From contig OW388302.1 of the NCBI GenBank assembly GCA_936450465.1, positions 14,099,530-14,163,529 of the forward strand: 64,000 nt of DNA, in the 5' to 3' direction. The stretch comes from Gibbula magus. Taxonomy: Eukaryota > Mollusca > Gastropoda > Trochida > Trochidae. Below the pieces are notes generated by a model. The model was not told the DNA's origin. It did no database searches and saw only the letters and a program-made list of their open reading frames with translations. The stretch's first letter is position 1, and the number at the start of each line of letters is the position of its first letter. The position numbers were made by a program, and so were the translations under genes. Of the stretch, positions 48,220-59,079 are shown one piece after another.

Positions 48220-48393
48220 ATGAAATTTCCAACGTTTGAAGTATGAATTAGTGGGAAATTGCTTTCTCCTAGCGGTGTGTAACTACAGTCACGTGTTTGG
48301 TCACGTCGCCAGGTGGCGTTGATTAAGAGTATATAAGGGTGGTTGAATTTGAAATTCATTCTCTCGCTTGTGCTACCAAGACCGTGTATCTTT
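48220..48393 (+). repeat. Split direct repeat A1
   Basis: 174 bp, repeated as A2 with two or three differences. Contains the TATA box and ends 3 bp before the gag ATG. Confidence 0.93.
48330..48337 (+). promoter_or_regulatory. TATA box of the Ngaro element
   Basis: TATATAAG in A1, 60 bp before the gag ATG at 48397. The same motif in A2 is at 52303-52310. Position suggests transcription starting within A. Confidence 0.6.
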
Positions 48394-48396
48394 AAA

Positions 48397-49104
48397 ATGG
48401 ACGCCAAACTAGACGCCATCCTTCAGCAGCTAAACGACAATAAGGATCAACTTGAGGCATCGTTCAACTCTCAAATTGGCGCTTTGAGACAGGAGATTTC
48501 TCAAACTTCTACGGATTTGAAGAAATTGAAAGCCGAGAAAGATTATTCATGGTCGAGAGAGGGGAACAAGATCCAGTATAACTTCAACAGTGAGACCTTA
48601 GATTTTTTGAAAACCAGTCTTTTGGCGCTGCAGACACTACGTTACGAGGAGGCCGAGACGGTTCTGACGTCAGCAATAGACGCTGTACAGACTCGCAACA
48701 AACATATCAAAATTGCTGATTCGAGTGAAGGAGGTTGGGAAACCGTTAAAAACTATGTTTCGAATGATCTTGCTGATAATTCGGACGACGACAAGAAGAT
48801 CACTTCGGCCGAGAACAAGGCAGTTCGTAAACTGTGCCAGAAGCGTGCACGTCACTCGCCCTACTCAACATCGAGGCCAGCTCGTCGCTCGTCGACAGTC
48901 ACTCAGCCCGTGCAGCTCGCTGTCCAGCCTGTCCCTGCTCTTCAGTCTGGCCACTCTTCTCATCTTTTTCGTGGCAAAAGTCAAAGGTCAGGTTCCTGCT
49001 TCAACTGCGGAGAGCTCTCACACTACCGACGTGACTGTCCGTACACCGTCAGCTCAGCTCAGGCCCCGGGAGTCACAGGAGTGTCGACCCCCCTCAACAA
49101 GTAG
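48397..49104 (+). CDS. Ngaro gag with CCHC zinc knuckle
   Basis: Nucleocapsid-type protein packaging the element's RNA. The start chosen is MDAKLDAILQQL at 48397, just after repeat A1; an upstream in-frame ATG at 48343 lies inside A1, near the TATA box, and is unlikely. Residues about 1-45 form a probable coiled coil (LQQLNDNKDQLEA, EISQTSTDLKKL). A Ser/Arg/Pro/Gln-rich region follows, then a CFNCGELSHYRRDC knuckle (C-X2-C-X4-H-X4-C) close to the end. 235 codons, TAG at 49102-49104. The downstream pol reading begins in an overlapping frame, as is usual for YR retroelements. Confidence 0.85.
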   Translation: MDAKLDAILQQLNDNKDQLEASFNSQIGALRQEISQTSTDLKKLKAEKDYSWSREGNKIQYNFNSETLDFLKTSLLALQTLRYEEAETVLTSAIDAVQTRNKHIKIADSSEGGWETVKNYVSNDLADNSDDDKKITSAENKAVRKLCQKRARHSPYSTSRPARRSSTVTQPVQLAVQPVPALQSGHSSHLFRGKSQRSGSCFNCGELSHYRRDCPYTVSSAQAPGVTGVSTPLNK

Positions 49105-50929
49105 TCAAGACCTGTCAGTTAAGTATTCTCCTTGTGTTGATGAGTTTGATGCTTACAAATTAACTGACGACTACTATGAATATGAGCAGGGGGTATCAGA
49201 AATAATTGTCAAGGGGCGACTTAAACAGAGTTTGGGTTTTGGCGCCAAATTGGTGCGTCACAATTTGTGATTGATCTGATTGCTTCCGGGTATAAAATTC
49301 CTTTTATATCCACCCCGCCTTCTATGTTTATACCAAAAAACAAGTCAGCTCTCAAACACGATGTTTTTGTCACACAGGCCATTGAAGAGCTGACGCGGAA
49401 ACGGTTGATAGTGTGCTGTCCTGAACCACCTACCGTAGTGAATCCATTAACTGTCTCCGTTCAATCGTCGGGCAAAAAACGTCTTATTCTTGACTTATCC
49501 AGGGTGAATGGTTTCGTCTTTAAGAGATCTGTTAAATATGAAGACTGGAAAGTGGCATTGTCTTATATTGAGAAAGGCGATTGGCTGATAAAATTCGATA
49601 TACATTCGGCTTATCATCATATTGAAATTTATCCTGCTCATACAGATTACCTTGGTTTTGCTTGGCCTGATAAGTCTGGTAAAACATGTTTCCATAAATT
49701 TGTGGTTTTACCATTTGGGCTCACTTCCGCTCCCTACGTGTATACTAAAGTAACCAGACAGCTTGTTAAGAAGTGGAGGTCTGATGGACATAAGATAGTG
49801 ACATTTTTGGATGACGGTATCTTATCTGAATCGTCATTGTCTGGGACATTGACAGCAGGTTTGAATATCAAAAATGATTTGTTATTATCTGGTTTCGTAC
49901 CAAAAGTTGAGAAGTCTTTGTGGATGCCATCACAGAAACTCGAATGGTTGGGATTCGGTATCGACACAACGTCTATGACTATGTCTGTGCCGAAATGCAA
50001 GATTGATAAGGTTAAACGTGCGATTGATAGCTTGCTTGCCTATATTTCTAAACCAGTGTGTGTCAAATCCGCTGCCTCTGTAGTTGGTCAAATCATCACA
50101 ATGAAGTTGGTTTTGGGCCCAGTAGTCCAACTTATGACAAGGTCTGTCAGTGTAGATAATCTCAAGGCAAGTTTGTGGTACAGCAAGATTGTCTTGTCAG
50201 ATATGAGCGTCGACATTTTGGTCCGAGAATATAGTGAAATACGATTCTCGATCTCTAGTTCAATCAGCTACTGCTACAAGTGTTGTATATTCGGACGCTA
50301 GCGACGTTGGATTCGGAGGCTACAGTGTTAATGTTGATTGTGTACCTAGTTGTGGTCAGTGGTCAAGTGAAGAAGCTGGTTTCAGTTCGACTTGGAGAGA
50401 GCTCAAAGCTGTGCAGTTAGTATTCCAAAGTCTGATCTCAAAGCTAAGTGATCAACGAGTGAAGTGGTTCACTGACAATCAGAATGTTGTTAACATTATA
50501 ACAAAGGGCAGTATGAAGCAACATCTACAGTCAATCGCATTGAAGATTTTTAAGTTGTGTCTTGAGTACAGTGTTGAATTGGAAGTTCAGTGGATTCCTC
50601 GTTGTGATAATCAGAAAGCTGATCTCTTGAGTCGATTGATTGATTGTGATGACTGGGGTGTGTCTCAGGATGTTTTCTTGAGAGTCGATGCTGCTTGGGG
50701 ACCTCATCATGAGGACAGGTTTGCTTCGTACTACAATACCAAGCTGGAATGTTTTAATTCTAAGTTCAGCAATCCTGGCAGTCAAGCGGTTGATTGCTTC
50801 ACTGTCAACTGGAGAGGGGCTATGAACTGGATTGTCCCGCCTATTGGTGTTATCCCTAGAGTTATCAAACATTTACAGGAATGTCGTGCAGTTGGTACTT
50901 TAGTGGTTCCCGAGTGGCCTTCAGCATGA
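49105..50929 (+). CDS. Ngaro pol: reverse transcriptase and RNase H (frame-broken)
   Basis: Copies element RNA into DNA. The N-terminal connector (DEFDAYKLTDDYYEYEQG, GRLKQSLGF) reads in one frame to about 49240. The RT body, with IGASQFVIDLI at its beginning, reads in another frame (49222-50301). RT motifs counted from 49267: FDIHSAYHH at 110-118, VLPFGLTSAP at 147-156, catalytic FLDDG at 180-184. RNase H continues in a third stretch (50234-50929) with YSDASDVGFGG, STWRELKAV, FTDNQNVV and DNQKADLLSR, giving the D-E-D-D set. Frame changes are at about 49240 (GGGTTTT) and 50240-50300. The Phe-Leu-Asp-Asp form of the RT active site is common in DIRS-like elements. Inactive as written unless frameshifting or sequence error explains the breaks. 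Confidence 0.87.
49234..49240 (+). promoter_or_regulatory. Possible -1 frameshift heptamer
   Basis: G-GGT-TTT fits the X-XXY-YYZ slippery pattern in the frame of GRLKQSLGF. A -1 slip here continues as WRQIGASQFVIDLI, the expected RT beginning. A one-base deletion in a T-run would give the same picture. Confidence 0.35.
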
Positions 50930-51099
50930 TCTGTGCTCGAAATGTGTTTATTTCACAAATTAAAGATTGGATGTATCTCCCCACAGTGAAAGAAGCGTAT
51001 ACAGCTTCCAGGATACAAGGGGGTTTGTTCGGTGAGAAAGATTTAGATTTTAACATGCTGGCTCTGTTTGTTGACTTTCGTTAATTTATGTTTTCTGTG

Positions 51100-52112
51100 T
51101 TTACAGAGGTTTTCCAGCATGTGTACAGACACGAGTTGAGTGAGCTCCCTGAGAGATTAAGAGCATTGGCTGATGATATCCCATCGATGTTATCTCAAGC
51201 TAGAGCTGATTCTACAAGCAGAAAGTAACAGTGCGGGTTTGCCGCTTGGAAAAGGTGGGCGATATCTAATGAGATTGAGTGTGTTTTATCGTTATCGCCG
51301 CTGCATTGTGCATTGTATCTTTTGTCAATAATTCAACAAAGTGAAACAGTTTCACCGGTGTTGACAGCTTTTTATAGCTTGCATCATGCGCATTTGAGTT
51401 CGGGCCTTGTTAGTCCCACTGAGAATGGTTTAGTGAAGAATGTCATGGAAGCAGCTAAGAGAAAGCTGGCTAAAGCTGTTATTAAAAAAGAACCTGTTAC
51501 TGTAGCTATCCTTGAGCGCCTGTATGATGATAAAATACAAGGAGCGGCTTTACCTGAGCTAAGATTGCTTTCTATGTGTTTACTTGCTTATGCAGGTTTT
51601 TTTACGATCAGCTGAGTTGTTGTATATATCTCGTTCTGATGTATTATTTTTCCAGTCACATATGCTTGTTTTTATTGAGAAATCAAAGACTGATATCTAC
51701 AGGGATTGGGCCTGGGTGGTCATAGGCCGTACATTAACCAAGCTTTGTCCAGTAGCTTGTTTACAGCGTTATCTTGATAAGGCTGATATCCCTCCAGATT
51801 CTGGTCAGTATATATTCAGGGGTATGACAAAATGCGGTTCTGGATATATCCTTAGAAAAGGAAATGTTCCTATCTCTTAAAACAAGATTAAGGGAGATTT
51901 TTATTGATGGGCTAAGGCCTTATGTTGACAATATCAAACAGTTTGGTTTACATAGTTTGCGTAGTGGCGGTGCAACGGCAGCTGCGAATAATGGATTGCC
52001 AGATAGAATGTTCAAACGTCACGGACGCTGGAAGAGTGAAAAAGCGAAAGACGGGTATATAAAAGATAGTTTAGAGCAAAGGATGAAAGTTTCACTTTCT
52101 CTTGGCCTTTGA
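51100..52112 (+). pseudogene. Ngaro tyrosine recombinase (frame-broken)
   Basis: Integrase of the element; cuts and rejoins DNA through a tyrosine nucleophile. Pieces in successive frames: N-terminal arm with RADSTSRK then CGFAAWKRWA (51180-51270), core-binding part from 51313, catalytic Arg in RSAELLYISRSD (about 51608), and the C-terminal part from 51864 with HSLRSGGATAAAN, HGRWKSEKAK and DGYIKDS. Thus R, H-x-x-R, H/W and the final Tyr can all be identified. Frame changes fall near 51228 (with a TAA), at the T7 run 51597-51603, and near 51870-51880. Because all catalytic positions survive, the breaks are recent or artefactual. TGA at 52110-52112, just before repeat B1. Confidence 0.85.
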
Positions 52113-52128
52113 CTTTCTTTGCATATCT

Positions 52129-52192
52129 CACCAGCCACAAGCGTATTCCAGTAAACTGTGTTGTGATGTTGTGTAACGGTTGGTTAGGAGAA
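52129..52192 (+). repeat. Split direct repeat B1
   Basis: 64 bp beginning CACCAGCCACAAGCGTATTC; repeated as B2 with 5 extra bases (TGTTG). Directly joined to A2. Confidence 0.92.
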
Positions 52193-52366
52193 ATGAAATT
52201 TCCAACGTTTGAAGTATGAATTAGTGGGAAATTGCTTTCTCCTAGCGGTGTGTAACTACAGTCACGTGATTGGTCACGTCGCCAGGTGGCGTTGATTAAG
52301 AGTATATAAGGGTGGTTGAATTTGAAATTCATTCTCTCGCTTGTGCAACCAAGACCGTGTATCTTT
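52193..52366 (+). repeat. Split direct repeat A2
   Basis: 174-bp copy of A1. The B1-A2 junction corresponds to the circularised end junction of the element. Confidence 0.93.
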
Positions 52367-52494
52367 TAATTTATATGTTTTAATATGTATATTTGCTTCA
52401 GTATGGTCATGCGTGATTAACAATATTTTCTTGTTTCAGATAAACAATGAAGGATTGTGACGCAACATGGGCTGTTGCCATGTTTGGTTATTTT

Positions 52495-52744
52495 TGGCTG
52501 GCAGGCTATGATAGTTCTGCAGGAGCTGTACATATTTAGGCTGGCAAGCCATTATAATACTGCGTATATTCTTATATGTTGTATGTCATTTGGCTGGCAA
52601 GCCATTAGAATATTGCATGATTTCACATGTTGAAAGCTAATGATTGCAGTTGGGCTGGCAAGCCTTTATAATATGGCATTTTTCTCATGTATATGGATTA
52701 TTCTTTTGTATGTTTCTATTGTACGGTTGTTTGGCTGGCAAGCC
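52495..52744 (+). repeat. Five spaced GGCTGGCAAGCC motifs
   Basis: GGCTGGCAAGCC occurs at 52539, 52592, 52653 and 52733, with a variant at 52495, usually followed by ATTATAAT or TTTATAAT. Each can form a 4-bp GGCT/AGCC stem with a tetraloop. They lie in the spacer between A2 and B2. Confidence 0.8.
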
Positions 52745-52988
52745 TTTATAATCTGCACTCTTTTCATTACTGTTTTGGATATTAATCATACGTTGTATTC
52801 CACTGATGAATCATGTATATTCTGTATATATCGTATATATACATGGCGTGTATACTGTAAACCCTCCAGTATGATGCTGTTACATTCGTTGAGGGAACAC
52901 GGTTCCAGAGTGTTTTCTTTAATATTTTTTTATCTCTGGTTTACGTGTCGGGTTTCAGCATGTACATTATATTGCCAGTTTGCTGATA

Positions 52989-52991
<3 letters not shown>

Positions 52992-53020
<29 letters not shown>
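52992..53020. repeat. (TA)n microsatellite
   Basis: About 14 TA units in the A2-B2 spacer. Confidence 0.9.
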
Positions 53021-53023
<3 letters not shown>

Positions 53024-53091
53024 TGTGTGAACGAGAGGAGTATTGTATGCTCCTGAATTGTGTGTTGATTTTTGTGTGAATAAAACGGTCG

Positions 53092-53160
53092 CACCAGCCA
53101 CAAGCATATTCCAGTAAACTGTGTTGTGTTGTGATGTTGTGTACCGGTTGGTTAGGAGAA
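53092..53160 (+). repeat. Split direct repeat B2
   Basis: 69 bp, outer end of the element; one internal TGTTG duplication relative to B1. Confidence 0.92.
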
Positions 53161-53280
53161 TGAATGTTATGGTGTCCTTTCTCTTTAGCATATTGTGGGT
53201 GTCTGTGACACCAACATCACCTGTTCATGAGTTTTGATTTGGAAGAAGAACACTAAGGTGACATCTCAACTGTACGTTAT
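53161..53280 (-). pseudogene. Relic first exon interrupted by the Ngaro element
   Basis: The minus strand reads QLRCHLS...PNQNS, a stop, then VTDTHNMLKRKDTITF, aligned to QMRCHLN...NQNS and VANTHFMLKGKDTTTF of exon 1c. At F the Ngaro B2 end begins. The last codons and the GTATGATAAAT donor of this exon lie beyond the element at 48209-48219. The signal peptide and Cys-rich part are missing, and an in-frame TGA marks it as dead. It stands in tandem with exon 1c and shares its 3' flank (GACAACTTACA...ATTTATC). Confidence 0.82.
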
Positions 53281-53352
53281 CAAATGACAACTTACAAGAG
53301 GTCACAACTGGTTGCTGTTTAATTTATTCATGTATTTATCTATTCATCATAC

Positions 53353-53632
53353 CTGATGGTTTGAATGTTGTGGTGTCCTTTCCCTTGAGCATAAAGTGGG
53401 TGTTTGCAACACCAGAGTCGTCTTTTTCCTGTCCTCTTGAGTTTTGATTTGAAGTAAGAATATTAAGGTGACATCTCATCTGGACATCATCAAAGTTGTT
53501 GTCTAAACAACCTTTGGTATTTTGACAAAGCAAATCACACATTTTAGGACCATAGGGCTGAAGTGTTTTCTGGGCACCAGTTTGCAAAATGTGATGTATC
53601 AGTACAAAATCAATAAGAAACATTAGAACCAT
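53353..53632 (-). CDS. Exon 1c: secreted Cys-rich domain of ankyrin gene c
   Basis: The ATG at 53632 opens a signal peptide (VLMFLIDFVLIHHIL core, likely cleavage after TGA near residue 20). PYGPKMCDLLC, KGCLDNNF and MRC follow, with C32, C36, C42 and C54 all present. The polar tail VANTHFMLKGKDTTTFKPS ends at CCATCAG|GTATG, a phase-1 donor at 53352. The next same-strand exon with a compatible acceptor is the ankyrin exon at 43900. Between them lie the tandem relic exon and the Ngaro element. No Asn-X-Ser/Thr sequon equivalent to copies a and b (NSR instead). Assignment to exon 2c rests on order, strand and phase, so it is an inference. Confidence 0.72.
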
Positions 53633-54376
53633 CGTGGTAGGTCAACTATTGTCCGAAAAGGCTACACCTGAACAGCTGTATTCAACAGTATTGTGTTCCG
53701 ACAGCAGTCAGCTTAAAATCTGAAAATACACAGTTTGTGCTTATACTGTGTTAATGATATATATCAGAGAGAAGGATGTAAAATTTTTCAATGTTTTGCT
53801 ATTTCTACTTATATAGTACCAATTAAAGATCAATTACAATGAATAATTTCAGGATATTTGTCTAGACGTTGAAAGAATGTAACCATACCATAATTTTTGA
53901 AGAATTATATAAAAACCCTTTCTTTAAGTCAAAGATTCTTTATGTTGTTTTATCTTGACGCCACAAACTGTTGATTAATATTGATAATTTCTGAAAGTAT
54001 CCACAGCAATACTTTTTAGCTGAGTCTTTTATATATATTTGAATATAAGATTATTTTATAGCCCTCTATATAGAAGATGAGTTCTGATTATATACTTGAG
54101 CTAGTAATATCAGTAGTCTACGTAGTAACATTATGTGTATTTTTTGCATAGCACATCCATCTGCATCACCGGATCACGACTCCATCAGTGTGTGCATCCA
54201 AACGATTCATCAACAGTTTTACAAATGAGACTGTGTCAGTTTTTGCAGTTGCTGTCGTGATCCCATGGGCAGAAATTTTGTTTTACCGTTTAGTACTCGA
54301 TAATCTGATCAGCTTCTTATCTCTGCAATACAGTGTGCAGAAGACAAGGGTTCAATAGATAGAGGATATCTGTCTT
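53633..54376. other. Leader block of exon 1c and intergenic DNA
   Basis: 53690-54030 repeats, in reverse, the AT-rich block upstream of the other first exons. The remainder shows no gene. Confidence 0.45.
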
Positions 54377-54476
54377 TTCTTGACTAATACCATGTTTATC
54401 TCATCGAGTGAGATAGAAAGGTTATATTTTCACGAGTGGCGCAGAGAGATGAGATAAACATGGTATTTGTCAAGAA
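54377..54476. repeat. Foldback sequence
   Basis: Arms 54377-54404 and 54449-54476 (ACCATGTTTATCTCAT core) are reverse complements with few mismatches. The flank to 54755 carries a further short inverted pair (TTTATTATATGA and TCATATAATAAA) and paired GACGTCA motifs, suggesting a composite non-autonomous element. Confidence 0.75.
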
Positions 54477-54940
54477 TTGGCGGATATTCTATTTATTATA
54501 TGATATTATCCATGTGATTACGTCCGAAAAGGGTGAAGGTCGTTTTCACGCCAAGCGGTCGCATGGAACAGCCCGTCACCACAGTAACACTGGGACGTCA
54601 TAAGCCAAATCGCCGCGCGAGACCATTGTTTTATGACGTCAAATTATATCAGTCAACGTTCGCAGTGAAAATATAAGTCATTTTCACTTAAGCTTGATAG
54701 ACAGTTTATTTCACTGATAAATCCCAGTATTTCACTGCTCGTCATATAATAAAGCAGGTTATCATACTTTCTTACTATTTCTCACATTGGTAGAAAATAA
54801 ATGCTAAATAGCAGAGGTCCAGACAAGTCAAGGAGAACGAACAGTGTCTTTCTTGTCCATAGTAAATATAATGTCATTGTTAACTTTTACTAAAGCTTCT
54901 CGGTTCTTTTTCCAGGTTGTTAAGGGCATTGTAATATGTA

Positions 54941-55185
54941 GAGTGTAATGTCCGAGTAACTCTCCATTCCTTAAAAATATTGGAGCCGAGGCCCCGGAGG
55001 AATGGAGAGTTACGAGGATATTACCCTACTTAAATTACACTCAAAGTATTGCTCTTTTATCAAAATTGCCTTAGAAAGTTAAAGAAATTAAATTTCTACT
55101 TAAAAAATATGATGTGATGTGAAACTCTCCATTACTGAAAAATAATGGAGTGAAAGAACAATAGGATGACCTCACAAGTGTAATT
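54941..55185. repeat. Nested foldback sequence
   Basis: GTAACTCTCCATTCCT near 54956 pairs with AGGAATGGAGAGTTAC near 54998; GAGTGTAAT at 54941 pairs with ATTACACTC at 55034. A second hairpin (CTCCATTA...TAATGGAG) lies at 55122-55152. Confidence 0.75.
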
Positions 55186-56068
55186 TAATTATTGTTATCG
55201 AAGATAATAGTCGTTTGACTACATTCTTTTCCATACATGTTAAGACAAAAAACGTTGGATACTGGCCTATAATTTTCAATTCTTTGGGATGTAATGATGG
55301 TTTCTTAAAACGTAGGTGCTAGGGACCTCACAGGTGTTGAAGGAAGTCTCAAGCAAAGGATGCAGAAGGTATAGTAGATGGCGTCTTAGTTATGATGATG
55401 ATTTATTGTATTTGGTCAGAATGTACTTTCGTTGATAATTATTTTTATCCTGGATATTCTGTGACATGAGAGACTGCTTCGTTGATTTCGGTAATTTGTT
55501 GACATCAATCCTGGCTTTTGCATAGAGTTGTCAATTAACTTAAGGCTCTGTTTTACGCCATGACCTTTCAGAAGCTCCACATTTCCTTTTTCTACCATTA
55601 CGTTATGAATAAAATCTGTGATGGTATAATTTGGTTATACAATGCTCTGTTCAATTCATCCAATAATGCACTTGTGGCCCAGCAGCAATAGTGAGTTAAG
55701 AATTCTAGAAATGCCATTGAAGTATTTCCTCTGAATATACACACTTAATTATCTAATTTTTTACATTGATAGATTTAATTCGTGATTTATTCGTATTAAT
55801 ACAAGGAATGATGTATGAATTATTAATGTTAATTGTATTTGATGAGAAATATGTTACAGATACAAGTTATCGTAAACAAATAGAACTTTGAGTATTGTTA
55901 TACTTCAAATCCTTAATGTTATTTGTCGTCAGTTTACTTGGATGAATGCAAAGAAGGTTTTGATATGTAGTGCTTCACTCTTTAGGTCCATGCATTGCAT
56001 TTCATTGTCATAACTGAAACAAAAATTTATTTATTCATCACCCCAATTTTTTTCCCACATAATTGTCA
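55186..56068. other. Intergenic sequence
   Basis: AT-rich; no gene or repeat recognised. Confidence 0.5.
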
Positions 56069-56565
56069 TAAACTAAAGTTCAAAAGAAACGGGATGCTTT
56101 TGATTATGGCACGATGCAACAACACCTTTTGGCAGTTATTTTTAAGACTAAATTGGTGACTGTTTTAATTTTTTTTTTATTACAATATCATTTTCTAAAC
56201 TAGACAGGGGTAAGAAATGAAATTTACACCAACATGAACCTTACCATGTTTAAAATGTTGTTAACGTGTGCAGGACGAGGCAAATTTATTGATTTTCACA
56301 CAGAGTATGTGTTATATGTCAATACACAGTTGTGTTTTATCAAAAATATTTTTTGGGAGTTTTAAATTTCAAAATTTAAATTTAAATTTAAATTTGTTTA
56401 AACACGTAAAATAATTCTTTGACTGATTTAATATACTGGACTAATTTCCCAAACTATTAATTTTTGGAATACGACGTCGAAAACTCGATAAATTTGACGT
56501 TGAAAATTATACATAATAATGATAACAACAACTGAGGGGTGAAATTTGTTTTGGACTTTAGTTTA
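56069..56565. mobile_element. MITE family T2, copy 3
   Basis: TAAACTAAAGTTCAAAAGAA at the left and TTTGGACTTTAGTTTA-type right end at 56565. Same interior as 23299-23830, slightly shorter. Confidence 0.82.
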
Positions 56566-57083
56566 GTTATTTTCAAGTATCTGCTTATTTTAACATTGTA
56601 GCGGTTATTTTCACAAAGTTTAACTAGAGATTCAAGGGTAATATTACTCATCAAAAATAATATTTCAAATCTGAATTTGAACTTGTGCAAGGATGTCCTC
56701 GGGAATCAATCTTACAATCACCATTGTGTAATGGTTCTTAAGAAAATATGTCCCCATGTGAGCATAACAGTGGTTATTCAGTTATTCACACCAACCTGAA
56801 TTAGATTAAAAAATAATAACTGTGTAAACATATCTTTTTGAACTTTGTGTGTCGCTGCATGAAATAGGACCAAATCTAATTCACATAGGAAAGACAACAT
56901 GTCCCCATTGGAGCATTTCCACTAACTGTTTGACTGTATATAAGTGTAATATCTTTGATTAACACTGTTATTTCCAAATGCCAACACCATCAATTAACAA
57001 ATCACCTTTCCATTCTAAACTTAATAGTATTATCTAAAATCCCTTTTTACAAAGATAACAGAACTTTTAAATTTGTTGTTATA
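56566..57083. other. Intergenic sequence
   Basis: 56880-56950 resembles 36030-36110 directly (ACATGTCCCCATTG stretch). No gene. Confidence 0.5.
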
Positions 57084-57778
57084 ACCCCGCTACGAAGTAA
57101 GCGGGGGTATATAGCGGTCATTCCGTCCGTCCGTCCGTCCGTCCGTCCTTCCGTCCGGTCAATTTTCTCAAAAACCGTCAAAGGTACATCAACCAAACTT
57201 TGTAAAGTTGTTAAACATGTTCTTCCGATCGCGCACAGACAATTTTCTGAGATTTAAATTTTGTATCGTTTCCATGGAAACGTCACTTTTTGGACTTCGG
57301 TTTATTGTGTTCAATGGGGACAAGTTTTCTCGGGTACTGTTCTACCTAGGTGAATGAAATTTTGGTTGTGAGTACTCATGACCGTACTCTTTATCGAGTT
57401 CGAAAACCAGTTCCGAAGTATTATTTTTCACGGAGTTATGGCTCTTGAATCCGAAATTTAACTTAGTACGAAAAGAACTGTGATGCTCCAAGTTTTCTCG
57501 GAAACTATTACATCTAGGTGAATGAAATTTAACATGGTGGTAGTCCAGGTGATACTCTACAAATTACCGGTGTGATGCTCTAATGGGAAAAATTAAGTTA
57601 CCTGAAAAATATTACATCTGGGTGAATGAAATTTTGTAATAACAAAGCCAGTTCCTAAAATTATTTTGGACACTATTATGATGCTTGAAGCTGTTTTTTA
57701 AACATAGTAACCTTCATATCTATAATTCTCAATGGACGGATAGCGGATGGAGGGGTATGTGAGCCATGCTCACTTTTT
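57084..57778. repeat. Dispersed repeat with (GTCC)n
   Basis: Begins with the hairpin CCCCGCTACGAAGTAAGCGGGG, followed by TATATAGCGGTCATTCCGTCC and a run of about six GTCC units. Several near-repeated TAGGTGAATGAAATTT segments occur inside, and it ends GTGAGCCATGCTCACTTTTT, a second hairpin. From general knowledge this class of sequence is abundant in invertebrate genomes; its mechanism of spread is not evident here. Confidence 0.6.
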
Positions 57779-58772
57779 TCTTGTTTTATTTGAATTTCTG
57801 TGATAATGTTTGAATGTCAATCAATGCAGATTTAGAATATGTAGGAATGTAACTAGTCATCCGATGCAGTCGATACAATCGATAGTTCCAACTACTTCAG
57901 TGTATACCTCCTTCATTTCTCCTTCGTTTCTATTGTTAACCTGTGAATATGAATTAAAATGATGTTATTGCAAATTTGGATTTGTATAGGCATACCACAT
58001 GAAAAAATACCACACAGACTTCCGGTAGATTAAGGTCTATGTTTGTTGTCAGGTCCCGATCCGATTTGTTGAAAATGTTGTAAAATCAAATATGGACCAT
58101 TAACTTATTTTCTACAACCACTATGTTCAACTTGGTGTCGAATGCTTGGAAAATACCTAAATCCATTTTACTTATTTCTAACATTTAATTATTTTTCCAG
58201 TGGATTTAAGGAATGACATAATGTAACCATGTTAAAACATTGTGACCGGGTTTTCTCCAATTTTTTTTTTTCGAATACAAAAGATTTTCCAAATATTCAA
58301 AAAAGGAAATGTCTTAGCGATGTTAAGATTGTGAAAGATTATGAAGAATATGGTCAAAATCTCTGATTGGTTGATTTGAGTAATATCTGTAATATATGAG
58401 TTAACTTGAGGTATGTGTTATTGGCCTTGGTCAGACTGTAAAGTGCATTAAGTAGTTAATTATTGGTTGATTTTATTGAGACTGAGATCTAGACTTACAC
58501 AACACAGACAACACAATGATGAAAGACAATTAGGTGTTTATTTGTGGACAACATAATCCTGATTATTTAATTGTGATTTTAAGATATTTCAAATATATAT
58601 ATTTTATTCCAAATCTGGTTACATAACGTTACTATTTTACCATAAAGAAAACAAATCATAGGTATAAAGTTCCATCCACCACTCAACAGAACACAGGGTT
58701 GTTTAGTCATAAAAATCAACATTTCAACGGTATTACTCGCCTGTTGAAGATATCCCTGTTTAATAATTAAAG
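57779..58772. other. Intergenic, partly duplicated
   Basis: 58350-58700 matches 34300-34800 in reverse. No coding signal. Confidence 0.5.
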
Positions 58773-58801
58773 AATGTTATTACACATTGTGTAATAACAT
58801 T
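58773..58801. repeat. Perfect 14-bp palindrome
   Basis: AATGTTATTACACA, one T, then its exact reverse complement. Sits at the left end of the region containing paired GACGTCA motifs (58820-58855). Confidence 0.9.
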
Positions 58802-58918
58802 GCGTTCCTGCCGATTGAAGGGACGTCATAATGACAAACATATGACGTCACAATAACAGGGTCGCGGTCGCAATGGAGCGTGGAATTTAGTGGCATTTAA
58901 ATCAGTGAGTAATAAATA

Positions 58919-59060
58919 AAATACTAAACTCGTTTCCTTTTATAACATATTTATGAAACTCGTGAGATGGTATTTGTATATAACTCGCTTTCGCTCATTA
59001 AATACTGAACCACTCACTCGTTTCATAAATATGTTATCAAACAGAACATCGTTTAGTATT
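58919..59060. repeat. Foldback sequence
   Basis: Arms 58919-58965 and 59012-59060 (AATACTAAAC, ATAACATATTTATGAAAC) are reverse complements with small gaps; loop of about 46 bp. Confidence 0.82.
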
Positions 59061-59079
59061 CTCTATTTATCAGATAATA

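Larger units (their letters stand above)
48220..53160 (+). mobile_element. Ngaro-like YR retrotransposon, complete structure
   Basis: A 4941-bp element with split direct repeats: A1 (48220-48393), ORFs, B1 (52129-52192) joined to A2 (52193-52366), a spacer, and B2 (53092-53160). It encodes a zinc-knuckle gag, RT, RNase H and a tyrosine recombinase in that order, with several frame breaks. The A1-ORFs-B1A2-B2 order is the defining layout of Ngaro/PAT-type elements. Removing it joins ...ttgttgtt to tgaatg..., which matches the intact paralogous site at 53351-53370 base for base in length, so insertion was precise and without target duplication. It lies inside a relic first exon within intron c. 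Confidence 0.92.

Noticed and set aside
48220..52366. LTR retrotransposon with A1 and A2 as LTRs
   Set aside because: No TG...CA ends, no target duplication, a tyrosine recombinase instead of a DDE integrase, and the additional B1/B2 repeats show a split-repeat layout.
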